The notes: generated from the sequence alone by a model not told the origin. A stretch of 64,000 bases of DNA from Trueperaceae bacterium (GCA_036381035.1 DASVDQ010000089.1:1-64000), one strand, 5' to 3'; positions 11,982-23,283 are shown, counted from the first letter of the stretch. A program made the numbers and translations.

Positions 11982-12950
11982 GTGAACCACCTGGCCGTGC
12001 TGACGAGCGGCGGCGACGCCCCCGGCATGAACGCCGCTATCCGCGCCGTCGTCCGCACGGCCGTCCACGACGGCGCCCGCGTCTCTGGCGTCTACCGCGG
12101 CTTCCAGGGGCTCATCGAGGACGACATCGTCGAGCTGCAGGCCCGCGACGTGGCCAACGTCATCCAGCGCGGCGGCACCGTACTGCGCACCGCCCGCTCC
12201 GAGGAGTTCATGCAGCCCGCCGGGCGAGCCAAGGCGGCGGAGGTCCTCAGGGGACGCGGCATCGAGGGGCTCGTCGTGATCGGCGGCGACGGCAGCTTCC
12301 GCGGCGCGCTCGCCCTGGCCCGCGAGCACGGCGTGAAGGTCATCGGCATACCGGGCACCATCGACAACGACATCTTCGGCACCGACGTCTCGATCGGCTT
12401 CAACACGGCCATCAACGTGGCGCTCGAGGCCGTCGACAGGCTGCGCGACACCGCCGCCAGCCACGACAGGCTCTTCCTCGTCGAGGTCATGGGCCGGCGC
12501 TCCGGCCACATCGCCCTGCACGTGGGCGTGGCCGGCGGCGCGGAGGCGATCCTCATACCAGAGGCGCCCCTGAGCGCCGCCGAGGTCGCCCAGATGATCG
12601 TGGCGGCCGAGAAGCGCGGGAAGTCGTCTTCGATCATCGTCGTCGCCGAGGGCGCCTACCCCGGCGGGGCCCGCGAGCTGCAGCGCACCGTGGAGGAGGC
12701 GTCAGGCTACGAGATCCGCAGCGTGATCCTCGGCCACACGCAGCGCGGCGGCACGCCCACGACGCGCGACCGCGTGCTGGCCTCGCGCCTCGGCTTCCAC
12801 GCCGTGCGGGCGCTGATGCGGGGCAAGAGCGGCGTCATGGTGGGCACCGACCGGCGCGGCATCGTCTTCCGCGACCTGGCGGAGGTCGTGGCGAACAAGA
12901 AGGACGTCGACAGGGAGCTCCTCGAGATCGCGGCGGTGCTGGCGACCTGA
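11982..12950 (+). CDS. pfkA: ATP-dependent 6-phosphofructokinase
   Basis: Glycolytic enzyme phosphorylating fructose 6-phosphate to fructose 1,6-bisphosphate; cytoplasmic tetramer. 322 residues from the GTG start, typical for bacterial PfkA. It begins almost immediately with LAVLTSGGDAPGMNAAIR (nucleotide-binding loop). GGDGS indicates ATP rather than pyrophosphate as donor, PGTIDNDI carries the catalytic Asp, and MGRRSGHIA is the substrate-binding motif. The GTG at 11982 fits both the family N-terminus and the -10 box 8 nt upstream. It converges on tyrS; a hairpin lies between them. Confidence 0.96.
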   Translation: MNHLAVLTSGGDAPGMNAAIRAVVRTAVHDGARVSGVYRGFQGLIEDDIVELQARDVANVIQRGGTVLRTARSEEFMQPAGRAKAAEVLRGRGIEGLVVIGGDGSFRGALALAREHGVKVIGIPGTIDNDIFGTDVSIGFNTAINVALEAVDRLRDTAASHDRLFLVEVMGRRSGHIALHVGVAGGAEAILIPEAPLSAAEVAQMIVAAEKRGKSSSIIVVAEGAYPGGARELQRTVEEASGYEIRSVILGHTQRGGTPTTRDRVLASRLGFHAVRALMRGKSGVMVGTDRRGIVFRDLAEVVANKKDVDRELLEIAAVLAT

Positions 12951-12997
12951 GGCCCGCCGGGACCGGGTCCGGTGCCGGGAGCGCCTCCACGCGGTCG

Positions 12998-13013
12998 CCG
13001 CGCCCCGGCGCGG
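12998..13013. terminator. Hairpin between converging pfkA and tyrS
   Basis: CCGCGC-CCCG-GCGCGG, nested within GCCTCC...GGAGGC. This is probably a bidirectional terminator, and there is no T-run on either side. The rest of 12951-13108 is GC-rich filler with no gene seen. Confidence 0.45.
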
Positions 13014-13108
13014 GGAGGCTAGTCGGGCCGCTCGGGCCCCGGCCTCCTGTCGCTCCCGGCCCAGCCGCCTAGGCGCGCCGCAGGCTCACGCCCCAGGTAC
13101 CGGGCCCC

Positions 13109-15353
<2,245 letters not shown>

Positions 15354-15384
15354 GACCGGAGTGTAAGCGGGCGCGCGCCGCGCC

Positions 15385-15403
15385 CCCGGCGCCGAGCGCC
15401 GGG
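15385..15403 (-). terminator. Hairpin after the sugar ABC operon
   Basis: CCCGGCGC-CGA-GCGCCGGG, a perfect 8-bp stem with a 3-nt loop, 54 bases downstream of the last permease stop on the minus strand and just before the promoter of the next gene. Confidence 0.6.
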
Positions 15404-15456
15404 CTCCTCGCCGGGGTCGCCTCGCCCCTCGCCGCTCCCGCTCCGCCCGACGCCCC

Positions 15457-16437
15457 TCACTCCACGCGCCGCTGGCGCCCGTAGACCGAGAGCAGGACGA
15501 CGAGGATCAGCCCGAAGACCATCAGCTGGTAGGCCTCGCCGAGGCGCAGCGCCCGCAGCAGGCTCTCGGCCATCGTCAGGACCAGCGCGCCCGCCATGGT
15601 GCCGAAGTAGCTGCCGCGCCCGCCGGCGAGCACGGTGCCGCCGACGACCACGGCGGCGATCGACGGGAAGAGGTAGCTGACGCCGAGGCTCAGGAACACG
15701 CGCTGCGTGAAGCCGAGGAGCAGGAGGCCGCCGAGGGCTGCCAGCAGACCGCTGAGCGTGTAGGTGAGCACCACGGTGAGCGGCACGCTGACGCCGGAGA
15801 GGTGGGCGGTGCGCCGGTTCGTGCCTATGGCGAAGAGGTTCCGGCCGTACGGGGTGCGCTCGAGCACGAGCCACATGAGGACCGCGAAGGCGAGCCAGAG
15901 GTAGACGATGCCGGGCACGCCCACGAGGCGCCCCGTCACCGTCCGCGCCAGGAACGGCGGCACGCCGCCAGGGATGCTGCCCTGCGTGATCGCGAGGATC
16001 GCGCCCTGCACGACGCCGGCCATGCCCAGCGTCATGACCAGCGGGGGGATCCGCAGGTAGACGATCCCCAGGCCGTTCAGGCCGCCGATGACCGCGCCGG
16101 CGCCGAGCGCGACGAGCGCCGCCGGCGCCAGGCGGCCCGAGTCCCCGGCCGAGACCATGAAGGTGAGGATCGCGCCGAGGGTCACGACGTTGCCGACGCT
16201 GAGGTCGATGCCCTCGCCGCCGGCGATGATCACCAGCGTCTGCCCGGCGGCGACGATGCCGAGGAACGCGGCCAGCCTCACGATGTTGACGGCCTGGTCG
16301 AGGTTCACGAACCCCGGCTGCACGAGGCCGCCGGCGAGGAACAGCAGCACCGAGAGGGCGAGCGCCACGAGGGGCGGGGCCGCGGCCACGCGCCGGCGCG
16401 GCGCCTCCCTCCGCGCGTCGGTCAGGGGCGCGCTCAC
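15457..16437 (-). CDS. Sugar ABC transporter permease 2 (RbsC/LsrD family)
   Basis: Inner-membrane permease of a carbohydrate importer, 326 residues with about ten hydrophobic segments. Family motifs: GGEGIDLSVGNVVTLGAI, where the GIDLSVG loop is diagnostic of RbsC-type permeases, and AAVVVGGTVLAGGRGS near the C-terminus. The start is GTG 16437, which overlaps the stop of permease 1 by 4 nt (GTGA). A much longer open frame extends upstream, but it runs antiparallel in codon use through permease 1 and is not real. Probably heterodimerises with the neighbouring permease. Confidence 0.92.
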   Translation of the reverse strand: MSAPLTDARREAPRRRVAAAPPLVALALSVLLFLAGGLVQPGFVNLDQAVNIVRLAAFLGIVAAGQTLVIIAGGEGIDLSVGNVVTLGAILTFMVSAGDSGRLAPAALVALGAGAVIGGLNGLGIVYLRIPPLVMTLGMAGVVQGAILAITQGSIPGGVPPFLARTVTGRLVGVPGIVYLWLAFAVLMWLVLERTPYGRNLFAIGTNRRTAHLSGVSVPLTVVLTYTLSGLLAALGGLLLLGFTQRVFLSLGVSYLFPSIAAVVVGGTVLAGGRGSYFGTMAGALVLTMAESLLRALRLGEAYQLMVFGLILVVLLSVYGRQRRVE

Positions 16438-17414
16438 GCGCCCCTCCTGACGAGGCGCACGAGCCCGGGGCCCGCGAGCGCCAGCAGGATGACCAGCGCG
16501 TCGACGAGGGTCTGGTACCAGGTGGGCACGTTGGCGAACGTGATGAGGTTGCGGATCACCGTCAGCAGCGCCACCCCGACGACGGCGCCCGTGACGCCGC
16601 CCTGCCCGCCGGAGAGGCGGGTGCCGCCGAGCACGACGGCCACGATCGAGGAGAGCGTCATCGCGTCCCCGAGGCGGGCGTTGCCCGAGCCCGTCGAGAG
16701 GGTGAGGGCCATCGCCGCGAAGGCGGCGAACACGCCCATCAGCACGTAGCTGAGGAAGCGCACACGCGTCACCGCCACGCCGCTGGAGCGCGCGGACGCC
16801 TCCCTCCCGCCCACGGCGTAGAGGTGCTGCACGAAGCGCGTGCGGCGCAGCAGCAGCCAGACGAGCAGCAGGAGCGCGACACCGTAGGCGGTGGCGGGCA
16901 GGCCGAGCGGCGCCGAGCGGTAGAAGCTCGTCAGCGCCCTGGGCAGGGCGCCGCCGGGACGCGGCAGGATCGCCAGCGCGAGGCCGAAGTAGAGGAACGA
17001 GGTCGCGTAGGTCGTGACGATGGGCTGCAGCCGCAGGTACGCGACGCAGAACCCGTTCACGGCGCCGGCCAGGGCGCCGGCCGCCAGGCCCGCCAGGGCG
17101 CCGAGGAGCACGCCGTCCCACGAGGACTCGGGCGTGACGAGCGTGACGAGGATGACGTTGACCAGCGAGACCGTGGCCCCGACCGAGAGGTCGATCCCGC
17201 CGCCCACGATCACCAGCGCCTGGCCGGCGGCGAGGACCATCAGCGGGAGCATGACGCGCAGGTTGCCGTTCACCACGCGGAGCTGGAAGAGGTTGTCCTG
17301 CAGCAGGTAGTTGAGGAGCACGGCCACGGCCAGCAAGACCAGCGACACGAGGTAGGGGTGCTCGCGCACCCTGAGCCGCCAGGGCGTCGCCGGCAGCGCG
17401 GCCGCGCGGCTCAC
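16434..17414 (-). CDS. Sugar ABC transporter permease 1 (RbsC/LsrC family)
   Basis: Second permease of the same importer, 326 residues and multi-spanning. It carries GGGIDLSVGATVSLVNVI and VAVVLGGTRLSGGQGGVTG, equivalent to the motifs of its partner. The GTG start at 17414 overlaps the ATPase stop (GTGA). Two non-identical permeases with one double ATPase and one binding protein is the arrangement of rhamnose (RhaP/RhaQ) and AI-2 (LsrC/LsrD) systems; the substrate cannot be settled from sequence. Confidence 0.92.
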   Translation of the reverse strand: MSRAAALPATPWRLRVREHPYLVSLVLLAVAVLLNYLLQDNLFQLRVVNGNLRVMLPLMVLAAGQALVIVGGGIDLSVGATVSLVNVILVTLVTPESSWDGVLLGALAGLAAGALAGAVNGFCVAYLRLQPIVTTYATSFLYFGLALAILPRPGGALPRALTSFYRSAPLGLPATAYGVALLLLVWLLLRRTRFVQHLYAVGGREASARSSGVAVTRVRFLSYVLMGVFAAFAAMALTLSTGSGNARLGDAMTLSSIVAVVLGGTRLSGGQGGVTGAVVGVALLTVIRNLITFANVPTWYQTLVDALVILLALAGPGLVRLVRRGA

Positions 17415-19090
17415 GCCCGGCCCCCCGTGCCGCCGGATGGGCCGCCCCCGCCTCCTCCGGATGGCCCACCGGACGGTACGCCGGCGTCATCGGCTGGAGC
17501 GCCGGCCGGCGCCCCTCCGCCCATGGCCGCGGCGACGAGGTGGTCGCGGTCGAGCGTGTCGCCCGCGAGCTCGGCGGCGACGCGCCCGTCGTGGAGCACC
17601 AGTACCCTCTCGCACAGGCCGAGGAGCTCGAGGTCGTCCGACGAGTTGAACAGCACCGTCACGCCGCGCCGCCGCAGCTCCTCGAGGAAGGCGTAGAACT
17701 CGGCCTTGGCGCCCACGTCGACGCCCTTGGTGGGGTCGTCGAGGAGCAGGAGGCGCGGCCGCCTCAGCAGCCACTTGGCGATCACGACCTTCTGCGCGTT
17801 GCCGCCCGAGAGGGTCCCGACGCTCTCGTCGAGCCCGCCGTGGCGGACGCTCAGCTCGTCGGCCGCGTCGGCGGCGTCGCGTCGCGCGGCGCGCATGCGC
17901 AAGGGGACGCCGTAGCGCCCCCAGTTCGGGAGCTGCAGGTTCTCGAGCAAGGGCCTGAAGGGCAGCAGTCCGGCCTCGTTGCGGTCGCCCGGCACGTACG
18001 CCACGCCCGCCGCCATGGCCTGTCGCGGGCTGCGGAACGTCACGCGGCGCCCGTCGAGCAGCACCTCGCCGTGGTGCGGTGCCGCGCCGAACAGCGAGAG
18101 GAGCAGGCGGCTCTGGCCCTGGCCCTGGAGGCCGCCCAGGCCCAGCAGCTCCCCGCGCGCCACGCGCAGGTCGAGCGGTGCGAGGCCGGGGCTCGAGTAG
18201 CCGCGCAGCTCGAGCAGCGGCGGCTCGCCGACCGCCGCCTCGGGCGTCCCCGGGCCGACGGACGCCTCGGCCGCGACCGCGCGGGCCCTCCGCGGCGCGG
18301 CGCCGGTGCCGCCCGTGAGCAGCGCCACCAGCTCGGCCTCGTCTGTCTCGGCGATGGGGCGCATGCCCACGGTGGCGCCGTTGCGGAGCACGACCGCGCG
18401 GTCAGCGACGCGGAAGATCTCGCCCATGCGGTGCGAGACGAACACCAGCGCCATGCCTTCCTCCCGCCAGCGACCCACGAGCTCGAAGAGCCTGTCGACC
18501 TGGCGGCTGTCCAGGGAGGCCGTGGCCTCGTCGAGGATCAGGACCCTCGGCGACCACGAGTACGCCTTCAGCACCTCGATGACCTGGCGTCCGGCCTGCG
18601 GCAGGTCGGCGACGACCGTGTCCGGCGTGACGCGCACCGCGAACGTGCCGGCGAAGAGCTCGAGCAGCTCTGCCGTGCGCTCGCGCATCGCCCGCCTGTC
18701 GACGCCGCCGCGGCGCGTCGGCTCGTGGCCGAGCCAGACGTTCTCGGCGACCGTCATGTCGGGTACGAGCGAGAGCTCCTGGTAGACGGCGCCGACGCCG
18801 AGGCGCCTGGCCGCCATGGGCGAGGGGAGGTCGACCGGCCTCCCCGCGAAGCGGAGCTCTCCCGCGTCCGGCCTGGTGACGCCGGTGAGCACCCTGCCGA
18901 GGGTGCTCTTCCCGCTGCCGTTCGCGCCGAGCAGCGCCACGACCTCGCCGGCGCTGACGTCGAGGTCGGCGCCGGCGAGGGCGGTCACGGCGCCGTAGCG
19001 CTTGCGGACCCCGCGCGCTGACAGGAGTGGGTCAGCGCCGGGGCCGCCCGCGGCGGGGCGGCCCGGCTCGGTGTCGACGCGCCCGGCCAT
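17411..19090 (-). CDS. Sugar ABC transporter double ATPase (RbsA/MglA family)
   Basis: Energising subunit with two fused ABC domains, 559 residues. Domain 1 has Walker A GANGSGKST (about 54-62), an atypical signature (LPQAGRQ) and Walker B VLILDEATASLD. Domain 2 has a degenerate Walker A (GLQGQGQS, no Lys) but a canonical signature LSGGNAQKV and Walker B LLLLDDPTKGVDVG. This asymmetry is normal in the RbsA/MglA family and is not decay. The tail is a Gly/Pro-rich low-complexity stretch. It starts 3 nt after the binding-protein gene. Confidence 0.95.
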   Translation of the reverse strand: MAGRVDTEPGRPAAGGPGADPLLSARGVRKRYGAVTALAGADLDVSAGEVVALLGANGSGKSTLGRVLTGVTRPDAGELRFAGRPVDLPSPMAARRLGVGAVYQELSLVPDMTVAENVWLGHEPTRRGGVDRRAMRERTAELLELFAGTFAVRVTPDTVVADLPQAGRQVIEVLKAYSWSPRVLILDEATASLDSRQVDRLFELVGRWREEGMALVFVSHRMGEIFRVADRAVVLRNGATVGMRPIAETDEAELVALLTGGTGAAPRRARAVAAEASVGPGTPEAAVGEPPLLELRGYSSPGLAPLDLRVARGELLGLGGLQGQGQSRLLLSLFGAAPHHGEVLLDGRRVTFRSPRQAMAAGVAYVPGDRNEAGLLPFRPLLENLQLPNWGRYGVPLRMRAARRDAADAADELSVRHGGLDESVGTLSGGNAQKVVIAKWLLRRPRLLLLDDPTKGVDVGAKAEFYAFLEELRRRGVTVLFNSSDDLELLGLCERVLVLHDGRVAAELAGDTLDRDHLVAAAMGGGAPAGAPADDAGVPSGGPSGGGGGGPSGGTGGRA

Positions 19091-19093
19091 GCC

Positions 19094-20131
19094 TCAGCGC
19101 ATGAACGCCCTGGCCTCCTCCTGCGTGATGATCCCGTCCATCGCGAAGGTGTCAGGCATGTCGGCGTACTGCTCGAGCGCCTCGTCGAGGTCCTCCTCGG
19201 TGATCTGGAACGGGATGGGCACGTAGAGCGTGTTGCCGAAGTCGCCGGCGAGCTGCGACTCGTCGACCTCGCCGCCCATGAGGATCTCGACCGCCACGCG
19301 CAGCGCGCTGGAGGCGATGCCGGGCGGGTTCACGACGGCGACCGACGTGAAGCCGGGGTGCTCGCGCCGTGTCTGGTCCCACAGCCGCAGGTAGCCAGCG
19401 TAGGCCTCGCCGGTCATGATCGGGAACGGGTCGGGGTTCGCGGCGCGGACGGCCGTGAGGATGCCCTGCGCCATGCCGTCCTGCGTGAGGATGCCGTCGA
19501 TGCCGGTCAGCGACGCGAGCATGTCGGAGGCCACGCGCTGGCCGGTGGCCTGGTCCCAGCCGCCCGACTCGCGCCCTACGACCTCGATGCCCGGGTACTC
19601 GGCGAGCACCTCGAGAGCGCCCTCCATGCGGTCCTCGTTCGCGGGGTGGCCCACGAAGCCCTCGATGACGATGATGCGCCCCTCGCCGCCGAGCGCTTCG
19701 GCGAGCCAGCGGGCGTTCGCGGCGCCCCACTCCTTCTGATCGATGACGACGTTGTAGACGCCCTGCGCCGAGACCTCCTGGTCGGTCGAGATGACGACGA
19801 CGCCCTCGTCGACGGCCTCCTCGAGGGCGAGGTTCAGCGCGCTCTGGTCGTTGGGGTTGATGATGATCGCGTCCACGCCGCGGTTGAGCAGGTTCTGGAC
19901 CTGCTGGATCTGCCCCTGGACGTCGACGTCGGCGTTCTCGAAGACCAGCTCGAGGTCGATGCCCAGCTCCTCCTCGATCGCGGCGGCGGTGCGCTCGAGG
20001 TCCTGGACCATGATCGTGCGCCACTCGCTGCCCACGAACCCGTTCGAGACGCCGATCGTGAACGACTGCGCCGCAGCCCAGCCCACGAGCACGAAGGCGG
20101 TGGCGGCGATCAACGTGATGCGTCGCTTCAT
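19094..20131 (-). CDS. Periplasmic sugar-binding protein (RbsB/RhaS type)
   Basis: Captures the sugar for the downstream ABC importer. 345 residues: signal peptide (about 1-22, ending AAAQS) and two Rossmann-like lobes, starting FTIGVSNGFVGSEWR, with AIIINPNDQSALN and GILTQDGMAQG typical of the type I periplasmic-binding fold. ATG 20131 is chosen over an upstream in-frame start (20149) because AAGGAGGG lies 5-6 nt before it. A minus-strand TAGACT at 20165-20170 may be the -10 box, giving a leader of about 30 nt. Confidence 0.92.
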   Translation of the reverse strand: MKRRITLIAATAFVLVGWAAAQSFTIGVSNGFVGSEWRTIMVQDLERTAAAIEEELGIDLELVFENADVDVQGQIQQVQNLLNRGVDAIIINPNDQSALNLALEEAVDEGVVVISTDQEVSAQGVYNVVIDQKEWGAANARWLAEALGGEGRIIVIEGFVGHPANEDRMEGALEVLAEYPGIEVVGRESGGWDQATGQRVASDMLASLTGIDGILTQDGMAQGILTAVRAANPDPFPIMTGEAYAGYLRLWDQTRREHPGFTSVAVVNPPGIASSALRVAVEILMGGEVDESQLAGDFGNTLYVPIPFQITEEDLDEALEQYADMPDTFAMDGIITQEEARAFMR

Positions 20132-20202
20132 CGCTTCCCTCCTTGGCAACCGTCGTTCACGGCCAGTCTAGGGGCGGCGCGTGAGCCGAGCGCGTGCAGG
20201 GC

Positions 20203-21123
20203 TCAGGTCCCGTACTCCATGACGGTGCGGACGTACTGACCGGCTCGCCGCAGCGCCTCCTGGCGGCCCTCGAGGCTGTCCTCGAAGGTCCTGTCCTCGA
20301 CCTCGATCACGACGGGACCGGTCCAGCCGGCGCCCTTGAGAGCGGCGAAGAACGCGGGCCAGTCGATGTCGCCGAGGCCGGGGATCTTCGGCACGTGCCA
20401 GCCGAGGCCGAGGACGCCGCGCCGGTAGAGGAGCTCCTCGTCCACCTTCTCGTCCTTGAGGTGGACGTGCACGAACCTGTGGGCGTAGTCGGCGATGGCC
20501 TGGCCGATGTCGATGCCCTGCCACACCAGGTGGGAGGGGTCGAAGTTGAGGCCCAGCGCCGGGCTGTCGAGGCGCGAGAACATCTCGTCCCAGACCTCCG
20601 GCGAGACGGCGAGGTTCTTGCCGCCAGGCCACTCGTCGAGCGTGAACAGCATCGGGCAGTTCTCGATGCCCACCTTCACGCCCGCCTCCTCGGCGCGCTT
20701 CAGCAGCGGGCGCCACACGCGCTCCACGCGGTCCCACTGGCGCTCGACCGGCAGCGACGGGTCGCGGCCGATGAACGTGTTCACGACGGGGACGCCCAGG
20801 CGCGCGGCGCCGTCTATGACCTTGCCCAGGTGCTCGACGTAGACCCGGCTCTCGCCCTCGTCTGGCGCGAGCGGGTTCGGGTAGTAGCCGAGGCCGGTGA
20901 TCGTGACGCCGTGGCGCTCGCAGGCCTCCCGCACGGCGCGGGCCCCGGCGTCGTCGAGGCTCGCTACGTCGACGTGCGTGACGCCGGCGTAGCGGCGCCT
21001 GTCGGTGGCGTCGGTGGGCCAGCACATGACCTCGAGGCACTCGAAGCCCTCCTGGGCGGCGAAGGCGAGCACCTCCTCGAACCCGAGGTCCGGGAGGATG
21101 GCGGTGGCGAAGCCTAGCTTCAT
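20203..21123 (-). CDS. Sugar isomerase/epimerase-like TIM-barrel protein
   Basis: Xylose isomerase-like TIM barrel (AP endonuclease 2 family), 306 residues. Putative metal ligands sit in GIENCP (Glu), NFDPSH (Asp and His), HVHLKD (His) and VIEVED (Glu), the usual order for divalent-metal sugar isomerases and epimerases. It precedes the sugar ABC operon on the same strand, 71 nt upstream of the binding-protein gene, so it probably acts on the imported sugar or its keto derivative. GGAAGGAG lies 6 nt before the ATG. Exact substrate unknown. Confidence 0.88.
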   Translation of the reverse strand: MKLGFATAILPDLGFEEVLAFAAQEGFECLEVMCWPTDATDRRRYAGVTHVDVASLDDAGARAVREACERHGVTITGLGYYPNPLAPDEGESRVYVEHLGKVIDGAARLGVPVVNTFIGRDPSLPVERQWDRVERVWRPLLKRAEEAGVKVGIENCPMLFTLDEWPGGKNLAVSPEVWDEMFSRLDSPALGLNFDPSHLVWQGIDIGQAIADYAHRFVHVHLKDEKVDEELLYRRGVLGLGWHVPKIPGLGDIDWPAFFAALKGAGWTGPVVIEVEDRTFEDSLEGRQEALRRAGQYVRTVMEYGT

Positions 21124-21352
21124 GGCGGCTCCTTCCGGGCGCGGCGACAGCCCGCGCGGTCTGCTGGTGCCTCTACCTTGTCACGACGCGGCGACCGCCG
21201 GCCGCCGCCCGCGCGGCCGGGGCGCGACCAAGCGCCGTCGAACCGCGGTCCCTGGGTCCCGGGCCGTGGGTCTCCCCGTGGCGCCCTCCCCGCGGCGGCG
21301 CTACCCTTCGTGACGAGCGGGGGCCGGCCGGACCGGCCCACGGGAGGCGAGC
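21124..21352. other. Divergent intergenic region, isomerase / arginase
   Basis: 229 bases between divergent genes. It should hold both promoters, but no convincing -35/-10 pair was found. The arginase ribosome-binding site GGGAGGCGAGC directly precedes its ATG. Confidence 0.35.
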
Positions 21353-22255
21353 ATGAGCACGCGTGAGGTCCACGTCGTCGGCGTCCCCATGGACCTCGGC
21401 GCCGGCAGGCGCGGGGTCGACATGGGGCCCAGCGCGCTGCGACTCGCCCAGCTGGAGCGCACCCTGACGTCGCTGGGCTTCGCCGTCGCGGACCTTGGCA
21501 ACGTCGAGGTCGCCGTGCCGGAGAGCGCGGCGCGGCTCGGGGGCGGCGCCGGCGAGCCCCTCTACGCCGACGCCATCGCCGCGGCCTGCGCCGCCGCGGC
21601 GGAGGCGCTGCGCGACCGGCCAGACGGCGCGTTCGCGATCGCGCTGGGGGGCGACCACTCGGTGAGCATGGGCACTGTCCCGGGCGTCGCCGCGGGCGGC
21701 GAGCTCGGCGTGCTCTGGGTCGATGCCCACGCCGACGTGAACACGCCCGAGACCTCGCCGAGCGGCAACGTGCACGGCATGCCGGTGGCCCACCTCCTCG
21801 GCCTCGGCGACGCGCGCTTCACGGCGCTGTGGGGCGACCGACCGCCGCTCTCGCCGCGCGACGTCGTCTACGTCGGCCTGCGCAGCGTGGACCCGCCGGA
21901 GCGCGAGGCGATCGTGCGCCTCGGCATCGCGGCCTACACGATGAGCGACGTCGACAGGCGCGGCATCGCCGCGGTGGCCACCGAGGCGCTGGGGCGTCTC
22001 TCGCACGCGCCCCGGCTGCACGTCTCGTTCGACGCCGACGTCCTCGACCCGACCATCGCGCCCGGCGTGGGCACGCCGGTGCCGGGCGGCCTCACCTACC
22101 GGGAGGCGCACCTGCTCATGGAGGTGCTGGCCGAGAGCGGGCGCGTCGTCAGCCTCGACCTCGTCGAGGTGAACCCGATCCTCGACGTCGCCAACCGCAC
22201 CGCCGCCACCCTCGTGGAGCTGACCGCGAGCCTGCTAGGCAAGCGGATCCTCTGA
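21353..22255 (+). CDS. rocF: Arginase
   Basis: Mn-dependent ureohydrolase converting arginine to ornithine and urea. 300 residues, the usual size. Metal-binding motifs are all present: GGDHS (about 102-106), DAHADVN (about 124-130) and SFDADVLDP (about 225), followed by LVEVNP. The N-terminus VHVVGVPMDLGAGRRGVDMG is typical of true arginases (VGxPxxxGxxxxGVxxGP) rather than agmatinases, so I favour arginase, though this family is often mis-specified. It stands alone and no other arginine gene is nearby. Confidence 0.9.
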   Translation: MSTREVHVVGVPMDLGAGRRGVDMGPSALRLAQLERTLTSLGFAVADLGNVEVAVPESAARLGGGAGEPLYADAIAAACAAAAEALRDRPDGAFAIALGGDHSVSMGTVPGVAAGGELGVLWVDAHADVNTPETSPSGNVHGMPVAHLLGLGDARFTALWGDRPPLSPRDVVYVGLRSVDPPEREAIVRLGIAAYTMSDVDRRGIAAVATEALGRLSHAPRLHVSFDADVLDPTIAPGVGTPVPGGLTYREAHLLMEVLAESGRVVSLDLVEVNPILDVANRTAATLVELTASLLGKRIL

Positions 22256-22273
22256 GGCGAAGGGGGGTAGATG

Positions 22274-22312
22274 GGCGGCGTCTGCCGCGCGGACCCGTGG
22301 TCCGACGCCGCC
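22274..22312. terminator. Nested hairpin between converging arginase and patatin genes
   Basis: GGCGGCGTC (22274-22282) pairs with GACGCCGCC (22304-22312), and inside it GGACC-CGT-GGTCC (22291-22303) forms a second stem. The location between two convergent stops suggests a bidirectional terminator. Confidence 0.6.
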
Positions 22313-22331
22313 GAGTGCTCCGCGGCCCGCC

Positions 22332-23276
22332 TCAGTCGCCGGCGACGGAGACAGCGACCGGGGCCGCGACGCGTCCCTGGAGCACCGCCGCCACGGCGCG
22401 GCGCAGGCGCGGGACGACGGGCCTGAGCGCCTCGTCGCCGGCGGCGATGGCCTCGCCCGCCCTGTGGAAGTTCAGCCAGGAGATGGGCGGCCGCGTGTGC
22501 ACCTCGAAGCGTCCGTCGCCCACCGCGCGGACGTGACCTTCCTCGGCCTCGCTGTCGTCGCGCAGCCAGGTGTCGGCGGCCAGGGCCAGGGCGCGGCCGA
22601 GCCTGCCGACGGCGGTGCGCGGGCGGCGCATGAGCGCGCGCCCGTGCAGCTTCCGCACCGGCTCGGCGGCCAGGGCACGCTTGGCCAGCCTGATCGAACG
22701 CGAGTCGCGCGCCTGCAGACCCGCCCCGATGCCGAGCGCGACGTCGACTCCCAGCTCGACGACGGTGTCGAGCGGCACCGGCGAGCCGATGCCCCCGTCG
22801 ATGAGGCGCCGCCCGCCGATCGTCACGGGGGCGAAGACGCCGGGCAGGGAGGCGCTGGCGCGCAGCGCCGGCGCCAGCGGCCCCTCGCGCAGCAGCACGC
22901 GCTCGCCGGTGTCGACGTCAGTGGTGACGACGACGAGCTCGCCCCGCAGGTCGGCGAAGGTGCGTCCCTCGAGGAGCCTGTCGAGGTACTCCTCGAGCCT
23001 GCGCCCGCGGAAGAGCGCCGCGTGGTGCAGGCCGAAGTCGGCCACGTGGGGGATGACGTCGCGTCGGCGCATGGCGCTGGCGCGCGCGATGAGCGCCTCG
23101 ATGCTCTCGCCCGTGGCGTAGAGGGCCCCGACGACGGCGCCGAAGCTGGTGCCCACGATCACGTCTGGCCTCAGGCCGTTCCGCTCCAGGCAGGCCAGGG
23201 CGCCCAGGTGCGCGTACCCGCGGGCGCTGCCGCCCCCGAGCGCCACACCTATCCTGACGCGCTGCCCCTCAGACAC
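22332..23276 (-). CDS. Patatin-like phospholipase (RssA type)
   Basis: Predicted serine acyl hydrolase, 314 residues. The oxyanion loop GGGSARGYAHLG, the nucleophile motif GTSFG (Ser at about 45) and the DGG motif of the Ser-Asp dyad (LIDGGIGSPVP) are all intact, so it should be active. After the catalytic domain come about 110 Arg-rich residues of unknown role. Starts at GTG 23276 with TAGAGT (minus, 23284-23289) 7 nt upstream, so it is probably leaderless. It is divergent from the glycosyltransferase gene with only about 60 nt between starts. Confidence 0.88.
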   Translation of the reverse strand: MSEGQRVRIGVALGGGSARGYAHLGALACLERNGLRPDVIVGTSFGAVVGALYATGESIEALIARASAMRRRDVIPHVADFGLHHAALFRGRRLEEYLDRLLEGRTFADLRGELVVVTTDVDTGERVLLREGPLAPALRASASLPGVFAPVTIGGRRLIDGGIGSPVPLDTVVELGVDVALGIGAGLQARDSRSIRLAKRALAAEPVRKLHGRALMRRPRTAVGRLGRALALAADTWLRDDSEAEEGHVRAVGDGRFEVHTRPPISWLNFHRAGEAIAAGDEALRPVVPRLRRAVAAVLQGRVAAPVAVSVAGD

Positions 23277-23283
23277 TCCGCGC

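Noticed and set aside
15457-17490. A 677-codon frame that would fuse a second protein to the sugar permease
   Set aside because: Only the part after GTG 16437 has permease sequence. The upstream part is an Ala/Arg/Pro shadow of the neighbouring permease gene, and GTG 16437 overlaps that gene's stop in the usual GTGA manner.
17411-19090. Degenerate second Walker A (GLQGQGQS) taken as a sign of decay
   Set aside because: The same asymmetry is normal in RbsA/MglA-type double ATPases; the rest of the domain is intact.
21124-21352. Riboswitch or RNA gene upstream of arginase
   Set aside because: The region is just GC-rich with no recognisable conserved core. The same was true of the leader at 61133-61269.
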